64,000 nucleotides of DNA from Acetatifactor sp. (GCA_022511465.1 JAFLRM010000009.1:1-64000), one strand, 5' to 3'; counted from the stretch's first letter, positions 20,565 through 30,740 are shown. Notes: generated by a model from the sequence alone, not told the origin. Translations and numbers: made by a program.

Positions 20565-20748
20565 ATCCTTATCTTTCCTTCCTTGGTACCCCTTTTACGG
20601 CAAAACCTCTATAACACTTGTTATTCTAGTTGGTGTAAGTGGATGTTGTCAAGAGCGATTTGCACAATTTCTGTAAAAGGAACAAAAATTGTGTTTTTAT
20701 TAATTTATAGACACAAGATGATGTATAGTTAGTTGTCGAGAATCAGCT

Positions 20749-21672
20749 TTATCTGATCGCTCTTAACAGCACTATGCTCCACACGGGTGTTGTAAGCAAG
20801 GACAGTACTGTGGTGGTAACGACACATTTGCTGGCATAAGCTGCATCTCCCTCATACTTTGCCGCAAGGATCGCCGTAGTACTGGCGGCAGGCATTGCAG
20901 CAAGCAGAACCGACACACCGGTCACAAGCGAGTCAATATGTAAGAGCACACAGCCTCCGTAAACCAGCAGAGGGATCAACAAAAGCCTCAGCCCGGAGAA
21001 GAGAAAAATGGATCTCTCCAACATATCTTTCGGCTTTACATCCGCCAGTATGGTGCCTATGACCAGCATGGACATAGCCGTATTACAGTTCCCTATATCC
21101 TTTAATGCAGAATCTAAAAAGGACGGCAGTTTTACCTGCGTCAGCATAAATATCAGACCAACAGCCACCGCAATAATGCAGGGATGAGTGATGACCCGTT
21201 TAAACACACTCTTTCTATCGGTGCCCTCCGTAAAGTAGGACACCCCCGCGGACCACATGATGATCCTCTGAGGGATCAGATAGACGGAAGCCAATGCCAG
21301 CCCCATGCTGCCAAACACGCCTTCCGCCACAGGGTTTCCCAAGAAGCCCGCATTAGATGCCACAGTGGCGTACTGCAAGACTTTCCTATGTTCCGGCATC
21401 ATACGATCATAAAACAGCTTCGCAAACACCGCGCAGACCACCTGTATCAGCACTGAGACCAGAAACACCACGCCAAAGTTTTGCAAGGTATTTTCATCAA
21501 ACTCTATCATAAAAGATTTTACTATATTGCAGGGCAGGATCAGATAGATCACCAGGTCGGTGAGGTTCTTTTTCCCTTCCCCGGAGATCCAGTTTTTCTT
21601 CCGAAACAGCAGACCGATCGACATGATCAAAAACATTCTAAGTTGTAATGAAATCAATTCCGTAGTTCCCAT
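20749..21672 (-). CDS. AEC family transporter (auxin efflux carrier-like)
   Basis: Multi-TM; LTDLVIYLILPCNIVKSF, ATVASNAGFLGNPVAEGVFG. Start placed at MGTTELISLQ. Confidence 0.9.
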   Translation of the reverse strand: MGTTELISLQLRMFLIMSIGLLFRKKNWISGEGKKNLTDLVIYLILPCNIVKSFMIEFDENTLQNFGVVFLVSVLIQVVCAVFAKLFYDRMMPEHRKVLQYATVASNAGFLGNPVAEGVFGSMGLALASVYLIPQRIIMWSAGVSYFTEGTDRKSVFKRVITHPCIIAVAVGLIFMLTQVKLPSFLDSALKDIGNCNTAMSMLVIGTILADVKPKDMLERSIFLFSGLRLLLIPLLVYGGCVLLHIDSLVTGVSVLLAAMPAASTTAILAAKYEGDAAYASKCVVTTTVLSLLTTPVWSIVLLRAIR

Positions 21673-21857
21673 ACCTAATCCGTTCCTATATTCTTTAAAT
21701 GGCATATTTGTAACTATTCAGAACCCCATGGGATAACCTTTCTCCTTTTTATGAATGGCTGTGGGATTCCCTGCTTAAAATATTACCATCTTTTCTCTGC
21801 CTTTACTACAGAATCTTACAAACCTTTCATTCAGTTCTTCATGTCTTATATATTTTG

Positions 21858-21866
21858 TGTTATAAT
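21858..21866 (+). promoter_or_regulatory. Predicted extended -10 promoter element for hybrid kinase gene
   Basis: tgttataat (TGnTATAAT) ~80 nt upstream of the RBS (gaggaggt) and ATG at 21945. Confidence 0.5.
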
Positions 21867-21944
21867 ATGCTACAGGGTTTTTCTTCCCCTGTCTTTCAAT
21901 TTTCAGGGCTTATAGGAAACAAAGCTACATTTGAGGAGGTTTTC

Positions 21945-24884
21945 ATGATGACTTTTAGCAATAGAAAAAAGATTGGCCATAATATTTTGATCTCCATAAT
22001 AATTATCGTATTTATCATAGCTTCATTGCTGCTTTTCATGCGCACGAACACCCGGCGCATCATAAGTCAGAACGAGAGCTATATCGCCGATGCCACAATT
22101 CTTTCGGCCGACCACGTCAACAATCGTTTTGCGTCTAAACTCAGTAATATCCAGATGATCGCGGCTTTGTACGGTGAAGCCATGGACAGCCCGACAGTTG
22201 ATACGGATGCGATCATGGAGCTCTGCCCGCAGGGTTATTTTGACCACATCAACTTCATTCCGGCTGACGGTCAGTACCCCACCCCTACCGGGGAGACAGT
22301 TGACCTTACGACGCGTGAGTCCTATATCAACGGAATACAGGGGATTAGTGGTGTCTGTACCGCTGATGACTATTGGGCCACAGGATCCGCTGTGCTTTCC
22401 TTCTACACGCCGATGTATTACAACGGCAAAATTATTGGTGTTCTCTGCGGCTTATATGATACCAAAGGAATTGAAAGCATTATTTCCAATGAATTTTTCG
22501 GTGTGACAGCAAGCGTTTATCTCTGTGCCGGAGATGGTACAGTAATCACTGCTGCAGGCGATGATTCTCCTCCCGATAACATATTGGAAGCTGCCAGAGC
22601 TTCTGATAACTTTTTTGGCAAAACGCAGGATTCGTTTTTTCAGTCTTTTGCAAATCACGAATCATACTCGTTCAGTTATAAAAATCATTTTGAAACGGAA
22701 AATGCCTATATTGCCGCTCTCGATTACAATGACTGGATCCTGGTACAAAGTTTTCCGGTACAGATCACTGCCGATATGCTCCATAGGGCAAACAATGCCG
22801 GCATCATGTTATGCTGCTGCATTATCTTCTCGTTTCTCATCTATATCGTCTTCCTTATGATCATAAAGAGACAAACTGAGATCAGCCTGACAAACGAAAA
22901 CGAGGAGATCAGCAACATTGTCGAGAGTGTTACCGCTGTTTTCAGCCGTTTTGCAGTCGTAGATCTAAAGAATGATAATTATTATTATGTTGCAAAGACA
23001 GACGGAATGCCGCCCAAAGGAAAGTATACCGATCTCATTCAATATATGAGCCAGTTCTATATTCCTGAGAAAGATTATGTTCCTATGTCTGAGGTGGTCA
23101 TGCCGGAACATATTCAGGAAACCATGACGGAGGATCTGGCGTATCTCCAATATGAATACCATATCAACAGAGGAATTGATAAATGGGAGAATCTCTCCCT
23201 CATATGCTTAAAACGTGAAAACGGCAAGCCGATCTCCATTCTCTATGCGGTTCAGGATATCACAGAGCGCAAGCATAAGGAGCTCGAAAGCAGGATTGCC
23301 CTTCAGGAAGCTTTCGATGCGGCAGAAGCTGCCAATAATGCAAAAAGTGAATTTCTTTCCCGAATGTCTCACGATATTCGCACACCTATGAATGCCGTTA
23401 TGGGTATGACGGCTGTTGCGGCTATGCATATTGATGATAAAGAGCGGGTTACAGACTGTCTTAATAAGATCACTGCCTCAAGCCGCCATTTGCTGGCACT
23501 CATCAATGATATCCTTGATATGTCTAAAATCGAAAGCGGCAAGGTTACGCTCTCCGAAGAGTCATTCAACCTCTCGGAAATGACAGAAGGCATCCTTGCC
23601 ATTATGCAGCCGCAGATTAAGGCCAAAAACCAGCAGCTCAATGTTCGGACATCCAATATCGTTCACGAGGATCTAATTGGCGATACACTTAGATTAAGAC
23701 AGGTTTTCGTCAATATCATGGGCAATGCTGTAAAGTTTACCCCTGATGGAGGAAGCCTTTCCCTGGACATATGCGAACTTGATTCCCGAATTCCGGGAAA
23801 AGCCTGCTATGAATTTGTGTTCGCTGACACCGGGATCGGTATGGAGCAATCCTTCATCAATGAAATTTTTGAACCTTTTTCCCGCTCAAAAAATCCAAAC
23901 TCTCAAAAAATTGAGGGTACCGGATTAGGTATGGCCATTGCGAAAAATATTGTAAATATGATGAACGGAGATATCAAGGTTGAGAGCAAGGTCGGGGAAG
24001 GCTCAAAATTCACAGTGCGCGTTTTTCTCACGATCCAGGAGCTGAAAGAAACAGATAACTCTTCCCTTAGATCACTTAAAATTCTTGTTGCTGATGACGA
24101 CCGGGAATCCGCGGAAAGTATACGAGAAATTTTAAACGACATTGGCGTGGATGCGACAAGTGTGTTAAACGGTGAAGATGCGGTCGCTGAGATCATCCGC
24201 CACCATGAGGTCGGGGAAGACTTTGCAGCGGTGATCCTGGATTGGCAGATGCCGAATATGGATGGTGTGCAGGTTACCACTGAAATTCGTCAGAAAGTGG
24301 GCGACGCAATTCCGATCATCATCCTTTCCGCCTACGACTGGACGGATATTGAACAGGAAGCCAGAGATGTCGGCGTAAATGCGTTTGTCGCCAAACCTTT
24401 ATTCCGTTCACGTCTTATTTATGTCCTCAAATCCATAATTGAGCAGGCAGATCGGTTACATAGTACAGAAACCAATCTCCAAAATGAAGATAAATTCAGC
24501 GGCAAGCGTATTCTTTTGGTAGACGATATTGAACTAAACCGGGAGATCGCATGTGAACTGCTGACCATGAATGGCATACTGGTTGAATGTGCGTTTGACG
24601 GTCAAATGGCAGTGGATACCATCACGGAAAAGCCAGAGCATTATTATGATCTGGTCTTTATGGATATTCAGATGCCAAATATGAACGGCTATGAAGCGAC
24701 AAGAGCTATCCGGGCTTCCGGCCGGGAAGATTTAAAGACAATACCTATTGTTGCTATGAGTGCCGACGCGTTTTCAGATGATGTTTATAGATCAAAGGAA
24801 TCCGGCATGAATGAACACATATCAAAGCCGATTGACATTCCAAAACTTATGGAAGTATTGGAAACATGGCTGACACCAAATTAG
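21945..24884 (+). CDS. Hybrid sensor histidine kinase with two C-terminal receiver domains
   Basis: Two TM segments bracketing an extracytoplasmic sensor region; HATPase/HisKA motifs FLSRMSHDIRTPMNAVMG, FVNIMGNAVKFTPDGG, GTGLGMAIAKNIV; REC1 ILVADDD...VILDWQMPNMDG; REC2 RILLVDD...LVFMDIQMPNMNG. Strong RBS gaggaggt at 21933-21940; the ORF-track start at 21855 lies upstream of the likely -10. Confidence 0.94.
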   Translation: MMTFSNRKKIGHNILISIIIIVFIIASLLLFMRTNTRRIISQNESYIADATILSADHVNNRFASKLSNIQMIAALYGEAMDSPTVDTDAIMELCPQGYFDHINFIPADGQYPTPTGETVDLTTRESYINGIQGISGVCTADDYWATGSAVLSFYTPMYYNGKIIGVLCGLYDTKGIESIISNEFFGVTASVYLCAGDGTVITAAGDDSPPDNILEAARASDNFFGKTQDSFFQSFANHESYSFSYKNHFETENAYIAALDYNDWILVQSFPVQITADMLHRANNAGIMLCCCIIFSFLIYIVFLMIIKRQTEISLTNENEEISNIVESVTAVFSRFAVVDLKNDNYYYVAKTDGMPPKGKYTDLIQYMSQFYIPEKDYVPMSEVVMPEHIQETMTEDLAYLQYEYHINRGIDKWENLSLICLKRENGKPISILYAVQDITERKHKELESRIALQEAFDAAEAANNAKSEFLSRMSHDIRTPMNAVMGMTAVAAMHIDDKERVTDCLNKITASSRHLLALINDILDMSKIESGKVTLSEESFNLSEMTEGILAIMQPQIKAKNQQLNVRTSNIVHEDLIGDTLRLRQVFVNIMGNAVKFTPDGGSLSLDICELDSRIPGKACYEFVFADTGIGMEQSFINEIFEPFSRSKNPNSQKIEGTGLGMAIAKNIVNMMNGDIKVESKVGEGSKFTVRVFLTIQELKETDNSSLRSLKILVADDDRESAESIREILNDIGVDATSVLNGEDAVAEIIRHHEVGEDFAAVILDWQMPNMDGVQVTTEIRQKVGDAIPIIILSAYDWTDIEQEARDVGVNAFVAKPLFRSRLIYVLKSIIEQADRLHSTETNLQNEDKFSGKRILLVDDIELNREIACELLTMNGILVECAFDGQMAVDTITEKPEHYYDLVFMDIQMPNMNGYEATRAIRASGREDLKTIPIVAMSADAFSDDVYRSKESGMNEHISKPIDIPKLMEVLETWLTPN

Positions 24885-24931
24885 AGGCAATCGGTCAATC
24901 ATATCCTGATAAATTTGATATGCAAAGAAGC

Positions 24932-24972
24932 GGACAGCATACACCGAAAGAGTATGCTGTCCCTTAAATTTT
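24932..24972 (+). terminator. Intrinsic terminator downstream of hybrid kinase
   Basis: ggacagcatac-accgaaaga-gtatgctgtcc perfect 11-bp stem followed by T-rich sequence. Confidence 0.8.
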
Positions 24973-24990
24973 CCTTAGTGTACTGACACA

Positions 24991-25929
24991 CTAATAATCA
25001 AACTTCCCCTCATTCTTCTCTTCGAGCGCCTTTATCAAATGATACGTCATCTCATTATAAGGCACCGAAATTCCTAATTCCTTCCCCATTTTCATCACCG
25101 CTCCGGCAAACATCCCTACTTCCGTGGGTCTTTCTGCATCCAGATCCTGAAGCGTAGAATATCTCGCCCGCTTCGCCGACGGACTGCTGCTCCCCGCACC
25201 GTCTGTAGGCTTGGAAATATCAATCCCCTTGGCGGCGGCCACTGCAACCACTTCCTCCCGCAGTTTTTCAGAAATATATGCCACATGCTCACTATCCTCA
25301 TAGGCGCCTACTCCACAGCCAATAATTGCCTGCGGCTGATTCCTGCTGACATTCAGGGCAAATTTATACCAAATCTGCGTGAGGATATCCGACACCACAT
25401 GAAAACTTAAAGCAGTTCCCTCAAAGACCTCTGCAATGGCCTCCAGTCTCTCCGTACTCGTGCCTTCCTCCACTTCCCCGAAAAACACTCCCGACGTGGA
25501 AGGTCCGTCAAACACCACCTGATCCCCCTTCCGCTCCGAGGCAATCTTCATCACGGAATAGATCAAATGCTCCTTTCCAATCCGCTCCCCGATAACCTCT
25601 TCGCTGTCCACACCGTTTAAAAGACTCATTACCACCGTATGCTCTCCTACGATCTTCTCAATCATAGGAAGCGATTCTTCCAAACTGCCATACTTCGTCG
25701 CCACAAGCAAAAGATCCACGCCTGCCGCCTCCTCCGGCGTTCGCACATTTAACGCATACTTTCTTCCGTTGATCTCTATTCCATCCCGCAGAAGCCGCTC
25801 CCTGCGCTCGCCCTCCGCGATCACCCAGAGTCTCTCTCCCAGTTTCTCTGAAAGTCCCCATATAAAATAACCTCCGACAGCTCCCGCTCCCAAAATTGCC
25901 ACCGTATTGATCGTCATCTCTTTCCTCAC
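24991..25929 (-). CDS. Ketopantoate reductase family protein (PanE/ApbA)
   Basis: TVAILGAGAVGGYFIWGL Rossmann motif; VDLLLVATKYGSLEESLPMI; VMSLLNGVDSEEVIGE; YKFALNVSRNQPQAI. Confidence 0.9.
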   Translation of the reverse strand: MRKEMTINTVAILGAGAVGGYFIWGLSEKLGERLWVIAEGERRERLLRDGIEINGRKYALNVRTPEEAAGVDLLLVATKYGSLEESLPMIEKIVGEHTVVMSLLNGVDSEEVIGERIGKEHLIYSVMKIASERKGDQVVFDGPSTSGVFFGEVEEGTSTERLEAIAEVFEGTALSFHVVSDILTQIWYKFALNVSRNQPQAIIGCGVGAYEDSEHVAYISEKLREEVVAVAAAKGIDISKPTDGAGSSSPSAKRARYSTLQDLDAERPTEVGMFAGAVMKMGKELGISVPYNEMTYHLIKALEEKNEGKFDY

Positions 25930-25941
25930 AATCCTTTTCCC

Positions 25942-27267
25942 TCAATGTCCATGCCGCCCGGAAAATTCCAGTGCCAGTCCGGTCAGGCATGTATCCTCAT
26001 ACTTGCTCCCGGGATAGACATCCACAATCTCAAATCGAAAACCGATCTCCCCGTTTCCAACCGCGAGAATATCCCCCTCAGGCAATGTAAAGTACTGTGG
26101 TTTTATCGTGTCCTCCAATTCCAGATAAGCATAGGGCTGATCCTCCACATACATTAAGAGGGTCTTGACCCGTCCGTTCTCCTCCCAAGTTTTATCGTTC
26201 TTTGCGTAGCCGTTTACCACACCCACTTCCAGATACCTCATATATCCGTCATAAGGATAGCCATAGTCATCTGTAGCACCAAGCATCCACCAGAGATCAC
26301 GATGATAAGCGCCCCAATCTGTAGCGACGTCATAGACAATAGATTCACCGATTCCCGCTCCCTCTGCTCCCTCTGCCCAAGCATCCGCTCTGGATAATGA
26401 ACGCAAATTGTCTGCGGAATATCTATCGCTGGAAGATGCAAGTGTGGAGGAAGCCACAAGCTGCCTCTCCATGGATCCCGCACAGAAATCCCCGCAGGGA
26501 GCATGCCATTCCGGCCAGCCAAAATCTGTGGCGTCCTCCGAATATTCCATGCTGTTAAAATGCTCGTCGTCCGCACTTTCCCCATAAAAAAACTCCTCCA
26601 CCTGCGGTGTCAAATGCAATATTTCCTCCGGATAACGGATGATCGGCGTCTTATCCATCTCTGTAAAATCAACATTGGCGACTGCCACAAAGCCGTTTTT
26701 CTCCGCGTGATCCGCCACAAGATTTTCCCCTTCTTCCAACTCCCCTTCATAACAGAAATAAAAAGGCTCCTCACACCCCGCAAAGGCATCCTTCCCGATC
26801 ACACAAGCCGTATTGGGAAAAAGTACTTTGTACAACCTCTCATTTCCCCAAAAGGCGCCCTCTCCAATCACCTCCACAGTCTCCGGAAGTATTATCTCCC
26901 AAAATTTCAGTCCTGTAAAAGCACGAGCGCCAATCTCCCTCACCGGAACACCTCCCAATTCCTCCGGAATCTCCAATTCCGATCGGGAGTGCCACTTTTT
27001 ATATCCCTCCTCCGTCATACCGGTAACCACCGCATAAGACCCACTGTCTGTTTCCTTCACCTCATAAGTAAAATATTCTACCTCCTGCTCCGCCTGCGGC
27101 ACGATTTCCTGTAAATCATTTTCCTCCAAGATTTCCTGATATACAGACTGCTCACTCTGCTCGTCACCCGGAAACTCTGCTCTATTTCCGCACGCAGTAA
27201 ACAGCAAAACCAATGCAGCGGATATTCCTAAAATTCTAACCCTATTCATTCCACTCATCATTTTCAC
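25942..27267 (-). CDS. Putative lipoprotein: BspA-like leucine-rich repeat region plus NADase-type glycan-binding (discoidin-like) domain
   Basis: Lipobox LLFTACGN; LRR_5-like EIGARAFTGLKFWEIILPETVEVIGEGAFWGNERLYKVLFP; C-terminal ASSTLASSSDRYSADNLRSLSRADAWAEGAEGAGIGESI. Confidence 0.78.
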   Translation of the reverse strand: MKMMSGMNRVRILGISAALVLLFTACGNRAEFPGDEQSEQSVYQEILEENDLQEIVPQAEQEVEYFTYEVKETDSGSYAVVTGMTEEGYKKWHSRSELEIPEELGGVPVREIGARAFTGLKFWEIILPETVEVIGEGAFWGNERLYKVLFPNTACVIGKDAFAGCEEPFYFCYEGELEEGENLVADHAEKNGFVAVANVDFTEMDKTPIIRYPEEILHLTPQVEEFFYGESADDEHFNSMEYSEDATDFGWPEWHAPCGDFCAGSMERQLVASSTLASSSDRYSADNLRSLSRADAWAEGAEGAGIGESIVYDVATDWGAYHRDLWWMLGATDDYGYPYDGYMRYLEVGVVNGYAKNDKTWEENGRVKTLLMYVEDQPYAYLELEDTIKPQYFTLPEGDILAVGNGEIGFRFEIVDVYPGSKYEDTCLTGLALEFSGRHGH

Positions 27268-27325
27268 CTATCCCACATCTCCACTCATTCTATCCGTGCC
27301 ATGCCTTGTCACTTACTATCACGTC

Positions 27326-27585
27326 CTTCTTTTCGCCGCGACTCAGCCGCAGGGGTAATGTCCTTTCCGCCGACCTTGCGAAGGTTCCCCATTTTTCTTA
27401 CGTGCCGGTCAATTATTCAGGGCAAAACGGGCACGATGTTCGTTTTAGCAAGATATGCGCATGGATGCGCCACATCTTGCGGCCCGTCCCACGCCATAAA
27501 CTTCCCCGGCGCGTTAGAAAAATACGGAACCGCAGCCAGCGGTGGAAAGGACATTGCCCCTGTGGCGGCTGCCCGGCAAAAACAT
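27326..27585. repeat. Large imperfect palindrome / candidate structured leader RNA or fold-back element
   Basis: 27351-27372 aggggtaatgtcctttccgccg is inverted at 27540-27561 cggtggaaaggacattgcccct (20/22 complementary); homology continues inward (ccatttttcttacgtgccgg vs ccggcgcgttagaaaaatacgg) and the centre is a gcaagat..gcgcat/atgcgc..atcttgc hairpin. Confidence 0.7.
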
Positions 27586-27603
27586 CCTCACCCTTATTAT
27601 ACC

Positions 27604-27647
27604 AAAAACAGCGACAGATTTCACCTCCGAAATCCATCGCTGTTTTT
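27604..27647. terminator. Intrinsic terminator of oadA operon (potentially bidirectional)
   Basis: aaaaacagcgacagatttc-acctcc-gaaatccatcgctgttttt. Confidence 0.85.
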
Positions 27648-27685
27648 CATTTCCCTATACGTCTATAGAAAACACTTGTTATTCT

Positions 27686-29113
27686 TTACACAGGATAAGC
27701 CCCTGTCTTCGTATCAGCCTGAGACATATCAACCTTCTCCTGCTGTGCCTGACGATACTTGAAGAAATCAGTAGCAACCTGAGGGAACAATGCATAGCTC
27801 AGCACGTCCTCATCCTGCTGCTTCCACTCCTTCATCTCGCTCTCCAGCTTAGAAAGCTCATTCTCCAAAGTATCCGCATAACGGCAGGTGATGCGCTCCT
27901 CGCCGGGGATAACTTTGTCGATAACCTCCTGGCTCATGGGCTTTACGGTCTGGCCGTACTCGCCGCGAAGCATACCCTTGGTCTCCTTGGTAGCAACCTT
28001 GTATCTCTCGCCCATCAGCACATTGAATACCGCCTGCGTGCCGACAATCTGGGAAGAAGGGGTAACCAGAGGGGGCTCACCCAGATCCTTACGAACCTGA
28101 GGGATCTCTTTCAGCACATCGTAATACTTATCCTCCGCATTCTGCTCCTTCAGCTGGCTCACCATGTTGGAGAGCATACCGCCGGGTACCTGATACAAGA
28201 GAGTCTTGATATCAACGCCCATAACTCTGGGATTGAGCAGACCGCTCTTCAAACACTCATCCCTGTAAGGACGGAAGTAGTCAGCGATCTCAGCCAGCAG
28301 ATTCTGGTCGAATCCGGTATCGTAAGGAGTCCCCTTAAAGGTCTCAACCATAACCTCAGTAGCAGGCTGGGATGTTCCCATTGCGAAAGGACTTATCGCG
28401 GTGTCTATCACGTCCACACCTGCCTCTACCGCTTTCAGATAAGTCATACCTGCCACACCGGAGGTGTAGTGGGTGTGCAGCTGGATGGGCAGCTTGGTAG
28501 CACTCTTCATGGCAGAGATCATTTCGGTTGCCTTGTAGGGAACCAAAAGTCCTGCCATATCCTTGATACAGATAGAATCTGCACCCATCTCCTCAATCTT
28601 TTTAGCCATGCTGGTCCAGTACTCCAGCGTATAAGCATCGCCCAGTGTGTAAGACAGAGCGATCTGTGCGTGTCCTCTGCCCTCCTTCACCTTGAAACGG
28701 TTGGTGGCGTTTACCGCCTCCTGCAGATTGCGCAGGTCGTTCAGACAGTCGAAGATACGGATGATATCAATACCGTTGGAGATAGACTTCTGTACGAAGT
28801 AATCCACCACATCATCCGCATAAGGTCTGTAACCCAAAATATTCTGTCCGCGGAACAGCATCTGCAGTTTCGTATTCTTGAAACCGTCGCGCAGCTTTCT
28901 CAGTCTGTCCCAAGGATCTTCCTTCAGGAAACGAAGGGAAGCGTCGAACGTCGCACCGCCCCAGCACTCTACGGAGTGATAGCCAACCTTATCCATCTTA
29001 TCGATGATGGGAAGCATCAGTTCGGTAGGCATTCTGGTCGCAATCAGAGACTGGTGAGCATCACGCAAAACGGTTTCCGTAATTTTAATCGGTTTCTTAA
29101 CTTGTTCTGACAT
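27686..29113 (-). CDS. oadA: Oxaloacetate decarboxylase alpha / pyruvate carboxylase subunit B-type carboxyltransferase (no C-terminal biotinyl domain)
   Basis: ITETVLRDAHQSLIATRMPTELMLPI, VECWGGATFDASLRFLKEDPWDRLR, LLVPYKATEMI, QLHTHYTSGVAGMTYLKAVEAGVDVIDTAISPF. Confidence 0.94.
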   Translation of the reverse strand: MSEQVKKPIKITETVLRDAHQSLIATRMPTELMLPIIDKMDKVGYHSVECWGGATFDASLRFLKEDPWDRLRKLRDGFKNTKLQMLFRGQNILGYRPYADDVVDYFVQKSISNGIDIIRIFDCLNDLRNLQEAVNATNRFKVKEGRGHAQIALSYTLGDAYTLEYWTSMAKKIEEMGADSICIKDMAGLLVPYKATEMISAMKSATKLPIQLHTHYTSGVAGMTYLKAVEAGVDVIDTAISPFAMGTSQPATEVMVETFKGTPYDTGFDQNLLAEIADYFRPYRDECLKSGLLNPRVMGVDIKTLLYQVPGGMLSNMVSQLKEQNAEDKYYDVLKEIPQVRKDLGEPPLVTPSSQIVGTQAVFNVLMGERYKVATKETKGMLRGEYGQTVKPMSQEVIDKVIPGEERITCRYADTLENELSKLESEMKEWKQQDEDVLSYALFPQVATDFFKYRQAQQEKVDMSQADTKTGAYPV

Positions 29114-29141
29114 TTACGAATATCCTCCATATAATATTTAA

Positions 29142-30293
29142 TCAAAAAACTCCAAAGATCGCCATAAAGGTACCGGCTGCTACCGCAGTTCCAATAACAC
29201 CTGCTACGTTAGGTCCCATAGCGTGCATCAGCAGGAAGTTGGTAGGATCCGCCTCCGCACCCACTTTCTGGGATACGCGGGCTGCCATAGGCACCGCGGA
29301 CACACCGGCGGAACCAATGAGCGGGTTCACCTTGCCCTTGGTGGCAATACACATGATCTTACCGAATACAACACCGGCCGCCGTACCGAACATAAATGCG
29401 ACCAGACCCAAAACCACGATCTTGATGGTGTCCCAGTTTAAGAATGCCTCGGCACTGGTGGTAGCACCTACGGAGGTGCCCAGCAGGATTACCACGATAT
29501 ACATCATTGCATTGGAAGCGGTCTCGGTCAACTGTCTCACCACACCGGACTCTCTAAACAGGTTGCCAAGCATCAACATTCCAACCAAAGGTGCCGTGGT
29601 CGGAAGGATCAGGCACACCACGATGGTAACGATGATGGGGAACAGAATCTTCTCCAGCTTGGATACGGGACGAAGCTGCCCCATCTTGATCTGCCTCTCC
29701 TTCTCGGTGGTGAGCAGCTTCATAATGGGCGGCTGAATAATCGGTACCAGCGACATATAGGAGTATGCCGCCACAGCGATAGGTCCCAGAATAGCAGTCT
29801 GCCCCAGCTTGCTCGCCAGGAAGATAGATGTAGGGCCATCCGCACCGCCAATAATGGAGACCGCAGCTGCAGCCATGTCGTTGAATCCCAATCCAATCGC
29901 TCCAAAGTACGCCGCAAAGATACCAAACTGTGCCGCTGCACCCAGAAGAAAGCTCTTGGGATTGGCGATCAGCGGACCGAAATCCGTCATGGCGCCCACC
30001 CCCATAAAGATCAGGGACGGTAAGATCGCCCATTCGTCTAATTGGTAAAAGTAGTACAGCAATCCGCCTGTGCCGTTGGCTGCGTCCTCAGGATGGATCA
30101 TGATGTCGGGATAAATATTTACCAGCAACATACCGAACGCGATGGGTACCAACAAGAGCGGCTCAAACTCATGACGGATAGCCAAATATAGGAAAACACA
30201 CGCAACGGCGATCATGACATAGTTTCTCCAATCCAGATTGAAGAACGCTGTCTGATGCACCAGGTTGCTAAACGTAGAAACTATATATTCCAT
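29142..30293 (-). CDS. oadB: Sodium ion-translocating decarboxylase subunit beta
   Basis: Multi-[69 protein letters not shown]. Confidence 0.95.
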   Translation of the reverse strand: MEYIVSTFSNLVHQTAFFNLDWRNYVMIAVACVFLYLAIRHEFEPLLLVPIAFGMLLVNIYPDIMIHPEDAANGTGGLLYYFYQLDEWAILPSLIFMGVGAMTDFGPLIANPKSFLLGAAAQFGIFAAYFGAIGLGFNDMAAAAVSIIGGADGPTSIFLASKLGQTAILGPIAVAAYSYMSLVPIIQPPIMKLLTTEKERQIKMGQLRPVSKLEKILFPIIVTIVVCLILPTTAPLVGMLMLGNLFRESGVVRQLTETASNAMMYIVVILLGTSVGATTSAEAFLNWDTIKIVVLGLVAFMFGTAAGVVFGKIMCIATKGKVNPLIGSAGVSAVPMAARVSQKVGAEADPTNFLLMHAMGPNVAGVIGTAVAAGTFMAIFGVF

Positions 30294-30341
30294 TTTTTAA
30301 CCTCCTGTCTCTGTTTTGCCTTAGTTTCCAATCATATCTGA

Positions 30342-30716
30342 TTAGTTTAAGGTTGCAAGCAGAGCACCGGCCTCAACGGAATCGCCCACTGACACATTGA
30401 TGCTTGCCACAGTGCCGTCCTGAGGAGCAACCACGGGAATCTCCATCTTCATGGCCTCCACAATGACTACAGCGTCACCCTTCTTCACGGCCTGACCAAC
30501 GTTTGCCTCAATCTTGAACACCTTACCGGCTGCACCGGCCTCGATCTTCACGCTGCCGGCTGCACCGCCTGCTGCAGGTGCTTTAGCAGGGGCCGCCTTG
30601 GGAGCTGCCTTAGGCGCTGCGGGAGCCTTCGCTGCCACAGGTGCACCGGTGGATGCGCCCTCTTCTACTACTACATCATATACGTTTCCGTTGACGGTAA
30701 TGGTATAATTTTTCAT
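30342..30716 (-). CDS. Biotin carrier protein (decarboxylase gamma/GcdC-like), Ala/Pro/Lys linker and C-terminal biotinyl domain
   Basis: Ala/Pro/Lys-rich linker followed by VVIVEAMKMEIPVVAPQDGTVASINV (biotinylation motif EAMKME). Confidence 0.94.
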   Translation of the reverse strand: MKNYTITVNGNVYDVVVEEGASTGAPVAAKAPAAPKAAPKAAPAKAPAAGGAAGSVKIEAGAAGKVFKIEANVGQAVKKGDAVVIVEAMKMEIPVVAPQDGTVASINVSVGDSVEAGALLATLN

Positions 30717-30740
30717 TTTTCATTCCTCCAAATATAATTT

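Noticed and set aside
27301-27762. ORFs inside the palindromic region (153 aa and 120 aa +, 74 aa -)
   Set aside because: They run through the inverted repeat and terminator, have no RBS and no protein-like composition; the region is better explained as non-coding.
27542-29110. 522-aa + strand ORF antisense to oadA
   Set aside because: Fully overlaps a clear oadA gene on the other strand; Leu/His-rich translation typical of antisense of a biased coding frame; no RBS or domain.
30514-30708. Ala/Pro-rich repetitive coding stretch
   Set aside because: It is the normal flexible linker of a biotin carrier protein, not a DNA repeat of interest.
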